A DNA stretch of 64,000 nucleotides. It comes from Qipengyuania gaetbuli (GTDB lineage: Bacteria; Pseudomonadota; Alphaproteobacteria; Sphingomonadales; Sphingomonadaceae). The stretch is taken from positions 992,001 through 1,056,000 of the forward strand of contig NZ_JAIVLR010000001.1 of the NCBI RefSeq assembly GCF_020524765.1, in the 5' to 3' direction. Shown here piece after piece: positions 1-10,038 of this stretch; position 1 is the stretch's first letter; the number at the start of each line of letters is the position of its first letter. Under the pieces are notes generated by a model. It was not told the origin of the DNA and searched no databases. It worked only from the letters and a program-made list of their open reading frames with translations. The position numbers and the translations under genes were made by a program.

Positions 1-612
1 GACAACGAGGCCGCCCAGCCCCGCGCCAGCGACCAGCCAGAGCGGTTTTTCAGGCCGCAGCATACGCACGGCTGCCATGCCCAGCCCGATGCCCGCCCCG
101 CCCAGCACGCCGAGGCAGGCTGCCAGAAGTGCGAGGAGCAGCGCCGCCTGCCCGCTCCCGCTCGCCGCGATGCCGTAGACGAGGCCGCCGACCATGCCCG
201 CAGCCCCGCCGCCCAGCGTCGTCGCCCCGGCGAGGCGGCCGGCATCGCTGCGCGCCGGGGTGGGCGCGGGTCGCCGATGCGACGCTTCGCCGTTATCGAC
301 CTCGCACAGGAAGCGGTAGCCGTGCTTGGGCACCGTCTGGATGAAGCGCGGGGCCGATGCCTCGTCCTCCAGCGCGCGGCGCAGCGTGCGCACGCATTGC
401 GTCAGCGCCTCGTCGGTCACGGGAATGCCCTGCCACACCTCGTCCATGAAGCGGTCCTTGGTGACGAGCGCGCCGCGCGCCTCGACCAGCAGGACCAGCG
501 CATTGAAATAGCGGCTGCCCAATTCCACCGGCTCGCCCGCGCGCGCCAGCCGGCGGTTCGCCAGGTCGAGCGTGAAGGCGTCGAACCGCAGGATGTCGCT
601 TCTGTCTCCCAT
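1..612 (-). CDS. Winged-helix transcriptional regulator with membrane segments (3' end outside window)
   Basis: Residues about 8-98 form an OmpR/CadC-type winged-helix DNA-binding domain, with the recognition-helix stretch DEALTQCVRTLRRALED and the wing signature PKHGYRF. A short polar linker follows, then two glycine/alanine-rich hydrophobic segments (about 125-180). No receiver domain precedes the DNA-binding domain, so this resembles CadC/ToxR-like one-component regulators with DNA binding in the cytoplasm and a membrane anchor. The frame runs off the window start, so any periplasmic sensor is unseen. The start is placed at MGDRSDI; an in-frame ATG ten codons upstream (642) is an alternative and neither has a strong ribosome site. 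It is divergent from the membrane protein at 737, and direct repeats between them may be its operator. Family assignment is firm; the ligand is unknown. Confidence 0.8.
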   Translation of the reverse strand, partial: MGDRSDILRFDAFTLDLANRRLARAGEPVELGSRYFNALVLLVEARGALVTKDRFMDEVWQGIPVTDEALTQCVRTLRRALEDEASAPRFIQTVPKHGYRFLCEVDNGEASHRRPAPTPARSDAGRLAGATTLGGGAAGMVGGLVYGIAASGSGQAALLLALLAACLGVLGGAGIGLGMAAVRMLRPEKPLWLVAGAGLGGLVV

Positions 613-659
613 CGCCAGACGCTTAGGCGATGAGGCGGGCATGATGAAGGGTTTCAGTG

Positions 660-678
660 ATTGCTCACGAATTGCTCA
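660..678. promoter_or_regulatory. Two 8-bp direct repeats with 11-bp periodicity, candidate operator
   Basis: The octamer ATTGCTCA occurs at 660-667 and again, perfectly, at 671-678. The offset is 11 bp, one helical turn. A partial third copy (GCTCA) lies at 683-687. OmpR-family winged-helix proteins typically bind head-to-tail repeats with 10-11 bp spacing. The site sits in the 124-bp space between the divergent regulator (start 612) and membrane gene (start 737). The repeat is seen directly; its role as operator is inferred. Confidence 0.4.
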
Positions 679-736
679 TGCCGCTCATCCCCGTTTCGGG
701 CAGGCCGAAGTCATTGTTACACAAGGACCAACGACC

Positions 737-1291
737 ATGACCCAAGACAGGATTTCGAGCCGCGGCTGGCTGAACGGCTGGCGCATTGCCGGATGGGGCG
801 CGCTGCTGGCGCTGCTCGCCCTGCCCGCCATCGCGATGCAGTTCACCGCCGAGGTCCAGTGGACGCCGATGGACTTCGTGTTCGCAGGCGTTCTGCTCAC
901 CGCGCTCGGCACGGGTTTTGAACTGGCGGTCCGGTTCGGCGGGGCGGGTGCCAAGGGGATCGGCATGGCGATTGCCTCGCTCGCAGGCTTCCTCACTGTC
1001 TGGGCCAATGCCGCAGTGGGCTTCATCGGGCACGAGGGCGAGCCGGTGAATGCAGGCTTCACCCTGCTGGTGGTCGCCGGCGCGCTTGCCGGCCTTGCCG
1101 TGTGGTTCCGCCCTTCTGTGATGCGCTGGATCATGGCCGCGATTGCGCTGGGCCAACCGCTGCTGGGCGTGGCCGCGCTATGGATGATGCCGGGCCACGC
1201 GGTCGAATGGGGCATCCTGGTGATTTTCGCAGGCCTGTGGGGCGCAGCGGCGCTGTGCTTCCACCGCGCGCACCTGCGCACGGCGGGATAG
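737..1291 (+). CDS. Small multi-pass membrane protein, function unknown
   Basis: A 184-residue protein with about five hydrophobic segments (roughly residues 18-38, 48-66, 76-98, 112-130 and 140-178). There are no charged catalytic motifs I recognise and no signal peptide separate from the first membrane segment. The ATG at 737 is preferred because AAGGA lies 11 bases upstream and the protein then begins MTQDRISSRG; upstream in-frame starts would run through the regulatory region. It is transcribed divergently from the winged-helix regulator, so it may be that regulator's target. The function cannot be named from sequence. Confidence 0.75.
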   Translation: MTQDRISSRGWLNGWRIAGWGALLALLALPAIAMQFTAEVQWTPMDFVFAGVLLTALGTGFELAVRFGGAGAKGIGMAIASLAGFLTVWANAAVGFIGHEGEPVNAGFTLLVVAGALAGLAVWFRPSVMRWIMAAIALGQPLLGVAALWMMPGHAVEWGILVIFAGLWGAAALCFHRAHLRTAG

Positions 1292-1294
1292 CTG

Positions 1295-1756
1295 TCAGGC
1301 GAGTTTCGCGTGTCCGCCGGTGGAGCCGAAACCGCCGACGCCGCGGCTGGTATCGTCGAGTTCCTCGACCTCGTCCCAGGCAGCCTGCACCACCGGGGCG
1401 AGCACCAGCTGCGCGATGCGATCACCGCGCGCGATAGCGAAATTGTCCGGCCCGTGGTTGATCAGGATGACCTTCAGCTCGCCGCGATAGTCGCTGTCGA
1501 TCGTGCCCGGCGTATTGGGCACGGTTATGCCGTGCTTGAGCGCGAGGCCCGAGCGCGGGCGGACCTGGATTTCGAAGCCTTCGGGGATCGCCATGGCAAG
1601 GCCGGTCGCGACCGCGTGGCGCTGGCCGGGCTTGAGCGTCACCGCTTCGGCAGAGAGCACGTCCATGCCCGCTGCCCCGCCGGTTGCGTAATGCGGAAGG
1701 TCGAGGCCATGCCCGTGGGGCAGGCGCTTCACCTTCACGCCGACCGGATCACTCAT
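1295..1756 (-). CDS. dut: Deoxyuridine 5'-triphosphate nucleotidohydrolase (dUTPase)
   Basis: Hydrolyses dUTP to dUMP and pyrophosphate, keeping uracil out of DNA and supplying thymidylate synthesis. The 153-residue length is normal for the trimeric family. Conserved motifs are visible in order: AAGMDVLSA (motif 1), RPRSGLALK (motif 2), [14 protein letters not shown] (motif 3, with the catalytic-pocket Asp and Tyr), and the C-terminal GGFGSTG loop (motif 5) that closes over the nucleotide. The start at [10 protein letters not shown] overlaps the end of coaBC by 8 bases, so the two are probably translationally coupled; the pair is a common alphaproteobacterial arrangement. Confidence 0.97.
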   Translation of the reverse strand: MSDPVGVKVKRLPHGHGLDLPHYATGGAAGMDVLSAEAVTLKPGQRHAVATGLAMAIPEGFEIQVRPRSGLALKHGITVPNTPGTIDSDYRGELKVILINHGPDNFAIARGDRIAQLVLAPVVQAAWDEVEELDDTSRGVGGFGSTGGHAKLA

Positions 1757-3464
1757 GCTCGTCCTCTTCCGCGGTCTCGACCAGCGCTTCGGCGGCGCGG
1801 CGCACCAGTTCGCGGGCAACGTCGTCCTTGGCCATTTCGGGCAGGCTCTCGACGCCCTTGTTGGTAACGATGTGGACCTGGTTCAGATCGCCGCCCATCA
1901 CGCTTTCGCCCACGGCGCCCGAGACGTTGTTGGCGATGATCCAGTCCGCGCCCTTGCGCTTGCGCTTGGTCTTGGCGTTCTCGACCACGTTTTCCGTCTC
2001 GGCGGCAAAGCCGATGAGCAGGTGCGGACGCTTGCGGCCTGCAGCCACGGCGGCGAGGATATCGGGGTTTTCGGCAAGGATGAGCGCCGGCGGGGCGGAC
2101 CCGCGCTTCTTCATCTTCTCGTTGGCGACGTGCTTGCTCTTCCAGTCGGCCACGGCGGCAACCATGAAGGCGGCATCTGCGGGCAGCGCATTGCGCACTT
2201 CCTCGGCCATGTCTTCTGCCGTCTCGACATCGATACGGTCGACGCCCGGAGGGGTTGGCAAATGCACCGGGCCCGCGATCAGCGTGACGCGCGCGCCTGC
2301 GGCGGCGGCCATGGCGGCAATCGCGAAGCCCTGCTTCCCGCTGGAACGGTTGGCGATGTAGCGGACCGGATCGATCGGTTCGCGCGTCGGGCCTGCAGTG
2401 ACCAGCACGTGCTTGCCGTAAAGCGGGCGGTGTTCGGGATCGGGATCGAATTCGGGCTGGCCGGCGAGCGGGGAGTCGTCGAAATCGACCTCCTGCGTCT
2501 GCACGTCGTCCGCGACCGGCTGCGGCATGGCGCGCGCATCCTTGCGCGCGACCGTGTGATTGAGCGCTTCGGGATCGATCGGCGGTGCGGCTGCGGCCCC
2601 ACCCTTCTTGGCGAGCAGCGGCCCGGCAAGGTCGGGATTGATCTCGGTATTCTCGACCAGCGCCTCGGCATCGAGCATTTCGGGTTCGGGCAGGTCTTCG
2701 AGCTCTTCGTATTCCTGCTCGATTTCCGCGTGCGTGCGCTTGGCGGTGGACCGCGGAATGATCATCGACAACAGGCCGCCAAGCCCGCCGCCGGTCTTCT
2801 CCAGCTCTTCCTCTTCTTCCGGCTCGAGCGCCTCCACCTCGGGCTCGGCTTCCGCTTTCTTCTTCTTGGAAGCGGGCGGGGCGAGCTGCGGCGCGGGCGC
2901 GGCCAGTTCGGGCAGGTCGATGTCGATTTCGAGCTCGGCAGCGATCTTCTGCAGGATGGCGACCGGTTCGGGCAGGCGGCCGGGGCCGAATTCGCCGCAG
3001 GCCATCGGGCCTTCGTCCGGGTCCATCACGCGCACGCCTGCCTGGCGCAGCCAGTCGGCATTGCGCTGGGTGGCGGAATGCTCCCACATCTTCACGTTCA
3101 TCGCGGGCACGGTCAGCACCGGCTTGTCGGTCGCGAGGATCAGCGTGGTGGCAAGGTCGTCGGCAATGCCTGCCGCCATCTTGGCGAGCAGGTCCGCCGT
3201 GGCGGGACACACGACCACAAGGTCGGCATCGCGCGAAAGCTGGATATGGCCCATCTCGACCTCGTCCTTGAGATCGAAGAGCGAGGTGTAGACCTTCTTG
3301 CCCGACAGCGCGGCGAGCGCCATCGGCGTGACGAACTGCTGGCCGCCTTCGGTCAGCACGCAGGTCACCTCGCCGCCCGCCTTGCGGATCAGGCGCACGA
3401 GTTCGCACGACTTGTAGGCCGCGATACCGCCGCCGATGACGAGCAGGATCCGGGGCCCGCTCAC
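1749..3464 (-). CDS. coaBC: Bifunctional phosphopantothenoylcysteine decarboxylase / phosphopantothenate-cysteine ligase with acidic insert
   Basis: Makes 4'-phosphopantetheine for coenzyme A. Residues 1-178 are the flavin-dependent CoaC half ([12 protein letters not shown] at the start, PAMNVKMW near 120, and the substrate-clamp region [11 protein letters not shown]). CoaB starts near residue 349 ([16 protein letters not shown]) and carries [10 protein letters not shown]. Between them lie about 165 residues rich in Glu, Asp, Pro and Ala, with a KKKK run and [10 protein letters not shown]; normal family members have only a short linker and total about 400 residues, against 571 here. I chose the GTG at 3464 because GGGGAAGG lies just upstream and [13 protein letters not shown] matches the family N-terminus; an ATG at 3527 without a ribosome site is the alternative. 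Its 3' end overlaps dut. Confidence 0.93.
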   Translation of the reverse strand: MSGPRILLVIGGGIAAYKSCELVRLIRKAGGEVTCVLTEGGQQFVTPMALAALSGKKVYTSLFDLKDEVEMGHIQLSRDADLVVVCPATADLLAKMAAGIADDLATTLILATDKPVLTVPAMNVKMWEHSATQRNADWLRQAGVRVMDPDEGPMACGEFGPGRLPEPVAILQKIAAELEIDIDLPELAAPAPQLAPPASKKKKAEAEPEVEALEPEEEEELEKTGGGLGGLLSMIIPRSTAKRTHAEIEQEYEELEDLPEPEMLDAEALVENTEINPDLAGPLLAKKGGAAAAPPIDPEALNHTVARKDARAMPQPVADDVQTQEVDFDDSPLAGQPEFDPDPEHRPLYGKHVLVTAGPTREPIDPVRYIANRSSGKQGFAIAAMAAAAGARVTLIAGPVHLPTPPGVDRIDVETAEDMAEEVRNALPADAAFMVAAVADWKSKHVANEKMKKRGSAPPALILAENPDILAAVAAGRKRPHLLIGFAAETENVVENAKTKRKRKGADWIIANNVSGAVGESVMGGDLNQVHIVTNKGVESLPEMAKDDVARELVRRAAEALVETAEEDEHE

Positions 3465-3650
3465 GCGCCCTTCCCCGTCACGATGGTCCTGCGCGGCGTC
3501 CGCGCTGATCGGCTGGTGCATTCCCATTGCGTCATCGTTGCGCTTGCTAGCGCCCCCTGTCCGTCATTGCCAGCACGCAAAACGCGCGCGATTGCCCGAA
3601 TACCCATGGCACCCTATGGTTTAAAAAAAGGAAACGGAGGGGTTTCGCAG

Positions 3651-4034
3651 ATGAATTTCATTCTCGCATCGCTGATAGCGCTGGCCGCATTGCTCGACCT
3701 AGTGCTGGGCGTCAGCTTTCTCGTCGACCCGGCGCTGGCCGGCGTCGACTTCGGCCTGACCGCAACAGGCGCGATGGGATTGTCCGCCATGCGCGGCGAT
3801 TTCACCGCTTTCTTCCTCGTCTCGGCCATCTTCATGGGCTGGGGCGCATGGAAGCGGCGCGGCGACGTGCTGCTGCCGGCACTGATGCTGTTTGCCATCG
3901 CCTTTACCGGCCGGCTGGTGAATCTTTTTGTGGTCGGGACGTATGACGGCTGGTGGCAGCCGATGACGGTCGAGGCGCTCCACGTTGCAGTGCTGGCTTT
4001 CGCCATGCTGCAGTGGCGGGGCAATCCGGCCTAG
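3651..4034 (+). CDS. DUF4345-like small membrane protein
   Basis: A 127-residue integral membrane protein with four hydrophobic segments (about 5-28, 45-65, 75-95 and 100-120) and the GWGAWKRRGD loop after the second. Size and layout resemble the DUF4345 family, whose function is unknown. The start has a clear GGAGG at 3636-3640. It lies on the opposite strand between coaBC and ubiB, interrupting a gene order that is usually contiguous in relatives. It ends tail to tail with ubiB; both stop codons share one CTAG. Confidence 0.75.
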   Translation: MNFILASLIALAALLDLVLGVSFLVDPALAGVDFGLTATGAMGLSAMRGDFTAFFLVSAIFMGWGAWKRRGDVLLPALMLFAIAFTGRLVNLFVVGTYDGWWQPMTVEALHVAVLAFAMLQWRGNPA

Positions 4035-5608
4035 CCGATCCAGCCCTGCGCGGCGGCCAGCCAGCCGGCCAGCCCGGCGCCTGCCGCCACCACGAGGTAA
4101 CCCAGCAGTCCGCGGCTGCGTTCGCGGCGCGCGCGCCGTTCCCACATCAGCTCGACCTCGGGCAGCGGGGGCGGTTCGGGCGCGCCGCCCTTGGGCGGGT
4201 AGCGTTCCTCTATCCGGCGCACGAGTTCGGGAATGCGCAGCAGCGTTTCCGTATCGGTCCTGATACGGTCGGCAATCGCCGCTTCCGGCCCAAGCTCGTC
4301 GCGGATCCAGCTGCGCACGTAAGGCGCGCTGGTGTCCCACATGTTGATCTGCGGGTTGAGCTGGGTGGCGATCCCTTCGACCATCACCATGGTCTTCTGC
4401 AGCAGCAGCAAGTGCGGCTGCGTCTGCATGTCGAAATCGCGGGTGATGGCGAACAACCCGTCGAGCATCTGGCCGACCGACAATTCGCTGACCGGCTTGC
4501 CGCGCATGGGTTCGCCCACCGCTCTAAGTGCCGTCGCGAACTCGTCGACATTGTGATAGCTCGGCACGTATTGCGCCTCGAAATGGATCTCGGCGACGCG
4601 TTTGTAATTGCCCGTGGTCAGGCCGTAGAGGATTTCCGCCAGCCACATCCGCGCCTGCCGGTCGATGCGGCCCATGATCCCGAAATCGATCGCCGCGATG
4701 GTCCCGTCCGATTTCACGAACAGGTTCCCCTGGTGCATGTCGGCATGGAAGAAACCGGCGGCAATCGCCTGCTTCAGGAAGGCAAGGACGAGGCGGCTGG
4801 CCAGTTCCTCGGTATTATGACCGGCGGCCTTCAGCGCCTCGACATTGCTGATCTTGATGCCGTCGATCCAGTCGACCGTCATCACGCGGCCATTGGTGCG
4901 GTCCCAGTCGATGCCCGGGATCTCGTAGCCTTCGGTGCCGACCATGTGTTCGGCCAGTTCCGACGCACTCGCCGCCTCGCGCCGCAGGTCGAGTTCGCGA
5001 TTGGTCCAGCGCTTGAAATTGGCGATGACGAGACGCGGGCGCAGGCGCGCGGCCTCGCCGCCCATCGCCTCGACATGGGCGGCGGCCCATTCGTAGGTGT
5101 CGATGTCCTTGGCGAACTGTTCGCGCACGCCCGGGCGCAGCACCTTGACCGCGACCTGGCGGCCTTCGGTCGTGACCGCGCGGTGGACCTGCGCGATCGA
5201 GGCCGCACCCACGGGCACGGGGTCGAATTCGGAATAGAGGCTTTCGAGCGGCTGCTCGAAGCTTGCCTCGATGCTCGCCTTGATCTTGTCGAAGCCGACC
5301 GGCGGCAGGTCGTCCTGCAGTTTCAGTAGGTTGCGCGCGGCATCCTCGCCCACGAGATCGGGACGTGTCGCGAGCGTCTGGCCGAGCTTGATCGCAGCCG
5401 GGCCGATGTCGCGGAAGGCGCCTGCGTAGTCCGGCTCTCTCGGCTGGATCGTCCCCAGCCGCGCAATCCGCGCCAGTCGCTTGACCGGCGGCGGCGTGTT
5501 GGGATCGCGCTCGATCCCGCGCAGCGCGCCGTGCTTCGCCAGCGTACGGCCCCATTTGAGGAGCCGGAGAATATGCGTTGCGGGGCGTGCCACCCTTAGA
5601 CTTTCCAC
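4031..5608 (-). CDS. ubiB: Ubiquinone biosynthesis ATPase/kinase-like protein UbiB
   Basis: Atypical (ADCK/ABC1) kinase-family protein needed for ubiquinone synthesis; members are thought to act as membrane-bound ATPases that help extract lipid intermediates. Visible signatures are the KxGQ motif (AAIKLGQTLATRPD, residues about 71-84), the alanine-rich ATP-loop replacement PVGAASIAQVHRA, the catalytic-loop-like FFHADMHQGNLF, and AAIDFGIMGR. A C-terminal hydrophobic segment (about residues 500-520) fits membrane anchoring. The start is a GTG at 5608 overlapping ubiE by 13 bases; a GTG at 5593 with a better-spaced GGAAAG is equally possible. It is coupled to ubiE upstream and convergent with the DUF4345 gene. 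Confidence 0.95.
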   Translation of the reverse strand: MESLRVARPATHILRLLKWGRTLAKHGALRGIERDPNTPPPVKRLARIARLGTIQPREPDYAGAFRDIGPAAIKLGQTLATRPDLVGEDAARNLLKLQDDLPPVGFDKIKASIEASFEQPLESLYSEFDPVPVGAASIAQVHRAVTTEGRQVAVKVLRPGVREQFAKDIDTYEWAAAHVEAMGGEAARLRPRLVIANFKRWTNRELDLRREAASASELAEHMVGTEGYEIPGIDWDRTNGRVMTVDWIDGIKISNVEALKAAGHNTEELASRLVLAFLKQAIAAGFFHADMHQGNLFVKSDGTIAAIDFGIMGRIDRQARMWLAEILYGLTTGNYKRVAEIHFEAQYVPSYHNVDEFATALRAVGEPMRGKPVSELSVGQMLDGLFAITRDFDMQTQPHLLLLQKTMVMVEGIATQLNPQINMWDTSAPYVRSWIRDELGPEAAIADRIRTDTETLLRIPELVRRIEERYPPKGGAPEPPPLPEVELMWERRARRERSRGLLGYLVVAAGAGLAGWLAAAQGWIG

Positions 5609-6327
5609 CCCGAATGGATCGCGACGAGACCGCCCATGATCGGCTCGACCCGCGTGTTCACGAAGCCCGCGTCACGGATCATGCCTTCGAAAGCGGGCAT
5701 GTCGGGGAAGCGGCGGATCGATTCGATGAGGTAGCGGTAGCTGTCCTCGTCGCCCGCAATGGCCTTGCCGATCTGCGGCACCAGCTTGTGCGAATAGAGG
5801 TCGTAGGCTTCCTTGAAGCCGGGCCATTCGACGGTCGAGAATTCGAGGCAGTAGAAACGCCCGCCGTATTTCAGCACGCGGTGCGCCTCTTTCAGCGCCT
5901 TGTCGATGTGGGTGACGTTCCGGATGCCGAAGGCGATGGTGTAGGCATCGAAGATCCGGCTGGAGAAGGTCAGCTCCTCGGCGTTCTGGCGGCTCCAGAC
6001 GAGGCCGTCGATCCCGCGCTCCATCGCGCGTTCGATGCCGACGTCGAGCATGTCCTGGTTGATGTCGGACACGGTCACGCTGGCGCCCTTTGCGGCCATG
6101 CGGAAGGCGATGTCGCCCGTGCCGCCCGCCATGTCGAGGATCGCCTCGCCCGGCTGCGGCTTCACGCGCTTGACGAAGCGGTCCTTCCACAACCGGTGCA
6201 TGCCCGCGCTCATCGCGTCGTTCATGATGTCGTATTTGGCGGCGACATTGGAAAAGACCTCGCCCACGCGGCCGGTCTTCTCGCTTGCGTCGATGTCTTC
6301 GTAGCCGAAGGAAACGGTGTCGTTCAT
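5596..6327 (-). CDS. ubiE: Ubiquinone/menaquinone C-methyltransferase
   Basis: SAM-dependent C-methyltransferase of ubiquinone biosynthesis. The 243-residue length is standard. The SAM-binding motif I is ILDMAGGTGDIAF (about residues 63-75); the family signatures YDIMNDAMSAGMHRLWK near the N-terminus and AFGIRNVTH in the middle are both present. The start MNDTVSFGY is chosen because it matches family N-termini; an upstream ATG would only add twelve unconserved residues. The stop overlaps the GTG of ubiB, so the two quinone genes form one transcript, divergent from mutM. Confidence 0.97.
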   Translation of the reverse strand: MNDTVSFGYEDIDASEKTGRVGEVFSNVAAKYDIMNDAMSAGMHRLWKDRFVKRVKPQPGEAILDMAGGTGDIAFRMAAKGASVTVSDINQDMLDVGIERAMERGIDGLVWSRQNAEELTFSSRIFDAYTIAFGIRNVTHIDKALKEAHRVLKYGGRFYCLEFSTVEWPGFKEAYDLYSHKLVPQIGKAIAGDEDSYRYLIESIRRFPDMPAFEGMIRDAGFVNTRVEPIMGGLVAIHSGWKV

Positions 6328-6383
6328 GGGGGCGTGCCTTAGGGGGAATTGAGCGGAGCGCAAAGGGTGTTAGAGGGGTTTTC

Positions 6384-7199
6384 ATGCCCGAGTTACCTGA
6401 AGTCGAAACAACGGTGCGCGGCCTTGCGCGGTTCCTCGAGGGCGAGACGATCACCCGCGTGGTGGTCAACCGCCCCGACATGCGCCGCCCCTTCCCCGCC
6501 GATCTGGTGCAGGCGCTGACCGGCGCAAGCGTGACGAATCTCTCGCGCCGGGCGAAATACGGCCTCGTCCATACCAGCCGCGACCATGCGATGGTGTTCC
6601 ACCTCGGCATGAGCGGGCGCTGGCGCATCGATCCGGGCGAGGACGACAAGCACGACCATCTCGTTCTCGAGACGGCAGGCCACCGCTTCGCGCTGAACGA
6701 TCCGCGTCGCTTCGGCTCGGTCGACCTCATGACCAATAGCGAACTGGTAACGTGGAAGCCCTTCGCCGCGCTGGGGCCGGAGCCGCTGGGCGACGCGCTC
6801 ACCGCCGAACACCTGCGCGAGGAAACGCGCGGGCGAAAACAGGCGATCAAGCTGCTGCTATTGGACCAGCGGATCGTGGCAGGCCTCGGCAATATCTACG
6901 TCTGCGAGGCGCTGTGGCGCAGCGGCATCCATCCGGGGAAGGCCGGCGGCAAGGTGACCATGCCGCAGCTGAGGCGCCTCGTCCCTGCCATTCGCGAAGT
7001 GCTCGAACAATCGATCCGCGACGGCGGCAGCACCTTGCGCGATTTCGCCCAGCCCGACGGCAACCTCGGCTATTTCGCCACCCGATTCCACGTCTACGGC
7101 CGCGAGGGCGAGCCCTGCCACCACGAGGACGGCGGCGCGATCCGCCGCATCGTGCAAGGCGGGCGCAGCACTTGGTTCTGCCCCGTCTGCCAGAAGTGA
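6384..7199 (+). CDS. mutM: Formamidopyrimidine-DNA glycosylase (Fpg)
   Basis: Base-excision repair enzyme that removes 8-oxoguanine and formamidopyrimidines and nicks the abasic site. After Met removal the N-terminal Pro-Glu (MPELPEVET) supplies the catalytic Schiff-base residue. The helix-two-turn-helix region GLGNIYVCEALW and the C-terminal four-cysteine zinc finger (CHHEDGG ... FCPVCQK) are intact. It is 271 residues, normal for the family, and is divergent from ubiE with 56 bases between start codons. The gene ends one base from the oppositely oriented GST gene. Confidence 0.97.
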   Translation: MPELPEVETTVRGLARFLEGETITRVVVNRPDMRRPFPADLVQALTGASVTNLSRRAKYGLVHTSRDHAMVFHLGMSGRWRIDPGEDDKHDHLVLETAGHRFALNDPRRFGSVDLMTNSELVTWKPFAALGPEPLGDALTAEHLREETRGRKQAIKLLLLDQRIVAGLGNIYVCEALWRSGIHPGKAGGKVTMPQLRRLVPAIREVLEQSIRDGGSTLRDFAQPDGNLGYFATRFHVYGREGEPCHHEDGGAIRRIVQGGRSTWFCPVCQK

Positions 7200-7200
7200 C

Positions 7201-7872
7201 CTAGAGGTCGAGCGCCGCGTATTCGCGGGGCGGGGGCAGGCCTTCCATCTTCTCGCTCAGCAGCGGGCGGAAGCTCGGGCGGCTCTTCATGACCATGTAC
7301 CAGTCGTGCGCCTGGTCGTGGCCCTTCCAGTCGATCGCCCCGAGGTAGTCGACCACCGACAATTGCGCCGCGCAGGCGAGGTCGGCGAGGCTGAGCGTGG
7401 GTCCTGCGAGCCATTGCCGCGTGTCGACCAGCCAGTCGATATAGTCGAGGTGGCCGTGCAGCAGCTTGCCCATCTCGCGCAGCACGCGCCCGTCGGGCGA
7501 CTGGCGCAGGACGAGACGCTTCTTCATCTTCTCGTGCAGCGCGGGCGCGGTGACGTCGCCGTAGAGGTTTTCGTCGAACAGGCTCACCAGCCGGCGGATT
7601 TCCGCGCGCTGGAGGGCATTGCCCGAGATCATCGGATTGCGATCGACCGTTTCCTCGAAGAATTCGCAGATCGCCTGGCTGTCGCTCAGCGCGACGCGGC
7701 GGCCCGGGTCATGGAGGACCGGCGTGCGCCCGGCGGGATTGAGGTGCCACAAGGCATCGCGCGCCTCCCACGGGTTTTCCCGCACGAGTTCGTAAGCGAT
7801 CGACTTTTCGCCCATCAGCAAACGCAGCTTGCGGCTGAAGGGACACAGGGGGAATTGGTGGAGCTGCCACAT
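7201..7872 (-). CDS. fzlA: Glutathione S-transferase-fold protein, probable FzlA (FtsZ-binding) orthologue
   Basis: 223 residues with a thioredoxin-like N-terminal half (PLCPFSRKLRLLMGEK, then NPAGRTPVL with the cis-Pro) and an all-helical C-terminal GST domain. Alphaproteobacteria carry a GST homologue, FzlA, that curves FtsZ filaments and controls constriction. Features that fit FzlA are a Trp in ENPWEARD near position 35 and the tail PPPREYAALDL, which resembles the conserved acidic FzlA tail as I remember it. Without an alignment it could instead be an ordinary detoxifying GST. It is monocistronic and convergent with mutM. Fold assignment is certain; the FzlA identity is moderate. Confidence 0.6.
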   Translation of the reverse strand: MWQLHQFPLCPFSRKLRLLMGEKSIAYELVRENPWEARDALWHLNPAGRTPVLHDPGRRVALSDSQAICEFFEETVDRNPMISGNALQRAEIRRLVSLFDENLYGDVTAPALHEKMKKRLVLRQSPDGRVLREMGKLLHGHLDYIDWLVDTRQWLAGPTLSLADLACAAQLSVVDYLGAIDWKGHDQAHDWYMVMKSRPSFRPLLSEKMEGLPPPREYAALDL

Positions 7873-7947
7873 GCTTCACCGCCTATGCGACAGCAGCGCG
7901 CGCCCGTCCACCGGGCAGGCGCATTTTGGCGGAAATTTACCCGTGGA

Positions 7948-8394
7948 TCAGCGCTGCTTCGGCATCGACTGTTCGAAGCGCCTGGCCATGGCGCGCAGTT
8001 CGGGGGCCATCGCCTCCATCGCGCCGGCCAGCGCGCCCATGGCTTCCATGGCGCGGGGCAGGTTCTTCTCGATTTCCGCCGGAACGCGCGAGGAGCCGGG
8101 CGCGAGCGAGCGGATCGTCGTGCCCTTGTCCATCGCCGGGGCTTCCTCGCCCGCGATATCGGCCAGTGCCTCGGTCAGCGGGGCGATCGGCAGGTCGAGC
8201 AGCACTTCGCCCATGGCGCGCGCCATCATCGCCAGTTCCTGCTGGCGCACGGGGTCCGACAGCTTGTCCGACATCTGTTCGAGCGAGGTACCTTCCGCCT
8301 CTTCGGGCGTCAGCAGCTGCGCATCCTGCGCCAGCGCGGGCAGCGGCGCGGCAAGGGCGGCGAAACCGGTCAGGGCAAGCGGGAAGGAGCGCAT
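7948..8394 (-). CDS. Secreted hypothetical protein, Met/Ala-rich C-terminus
   Basis: 148 residues with a clear Sec signal peptide (MRSFPLALTGFAALAAPLPALA, cleavage predicted after ALA before QDAQLL). The mature protein is helical. It has an acidic N-terminal half and a C-terminal stretch with repeated AMEAMG/AMEAMAP units ending MPKQR. No catalytic motif or known domain is evident. It is likely periplasmic. It lies downstream, on the same strand, of another small secreted protein (8467-8832) with a 72-base gap, so the two may share a transcript. Confidence 0.7.
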   Translation of the reverse strand: MRSFPLALTGFAALAAPLPALAQDAQLLTPEEAEGTSLEQMSDKLSDPVRQQELAMMARAMGEVLLDLPIAPLTEALADIAGEEAPAMDKGTTIRSLAPGSSRVPAEIEKNLPRAMEAMGALAGAMEAMAPELRAMARRFEQSMPKQR

Positions 8395-8466
8395 CTGGAA
8401 CCTCTGTCTTGAGCGAGGGGCAATCCTATCCCCGAACGCCGCTGAGCGAAAGCTGAACGCGAGCCC

Positions 8467-8832
8467 TTAAAGGCCCGAGGCGTCGAGCATCAGCAGGCAG
8501 GCGGGCATGACCGCGTGGAGCGAGGCGGGATCACTGCCCAGCGCCGCGCCTTCCGCCATCACCAGCGCGCGCATCGCCTCGCGGTCGGCGCCGGTCTCGT
8601 CCATCAGCCGCGCGGTCGAGCGCACGAAGAATTCCAGCCCGCGTTCTTTCAGGTCCGGATAGCGGGCCATGGCCTCGTCCCCTTCGGCCTGTCCGCGCGC
8701 GACGATGGCGAAGGCGGCCCCGCAACGCACCGAGGCCTGCTGGGCGGCGTCGAGCTGCGGCGGTGCAGGCGCATCCTGCGCGGCAAGCGGGGTGGCAAGG
8801 CCGAGGGTGGCGAGAAGGGCGAGCTTGTTCAT
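8467..8832 (-). CDS. Small secreted hypothetical protein
   Basis: 121 residues beginning [20 protein letters not shown], a typical signal peptide. The mature part has two cysteines ([13 protein letters not shown] and PACLLML) that could form a periplasmic disulphide, and is otherwise helical. No family is recognised. The start is fixed by the signal peptide; the open frame extends much further upstream only because it is antisense to frmA. It is divergent from frmA, with 99 bases between the start codons. Confidence 0.7.
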   Translation of the reverse strand: MNKLALLATLGLATPLAAQDAPAPPQLDAAQQASVRCGAAFAIVARGQAEGDEAMARYPDLKERGLEFFVRSTARLMDETGADREAMRALVMAEGAALGSDPASLHAVMPACLLMLDASGL

Positions 8833-8931
8833 GCCTGCCGCCCTACCCGCTTGCCGATGAACCGCAAGCAACTTGGCTTGCAGCGGGTGCGCCCCGCTCC
8901 TACCCACGCGGGCAAAGAGGAGATTCGATCC

Positions 8932-10037
<1,106 letters not shown>

Positions 10038-10038
<1 letters not shown>

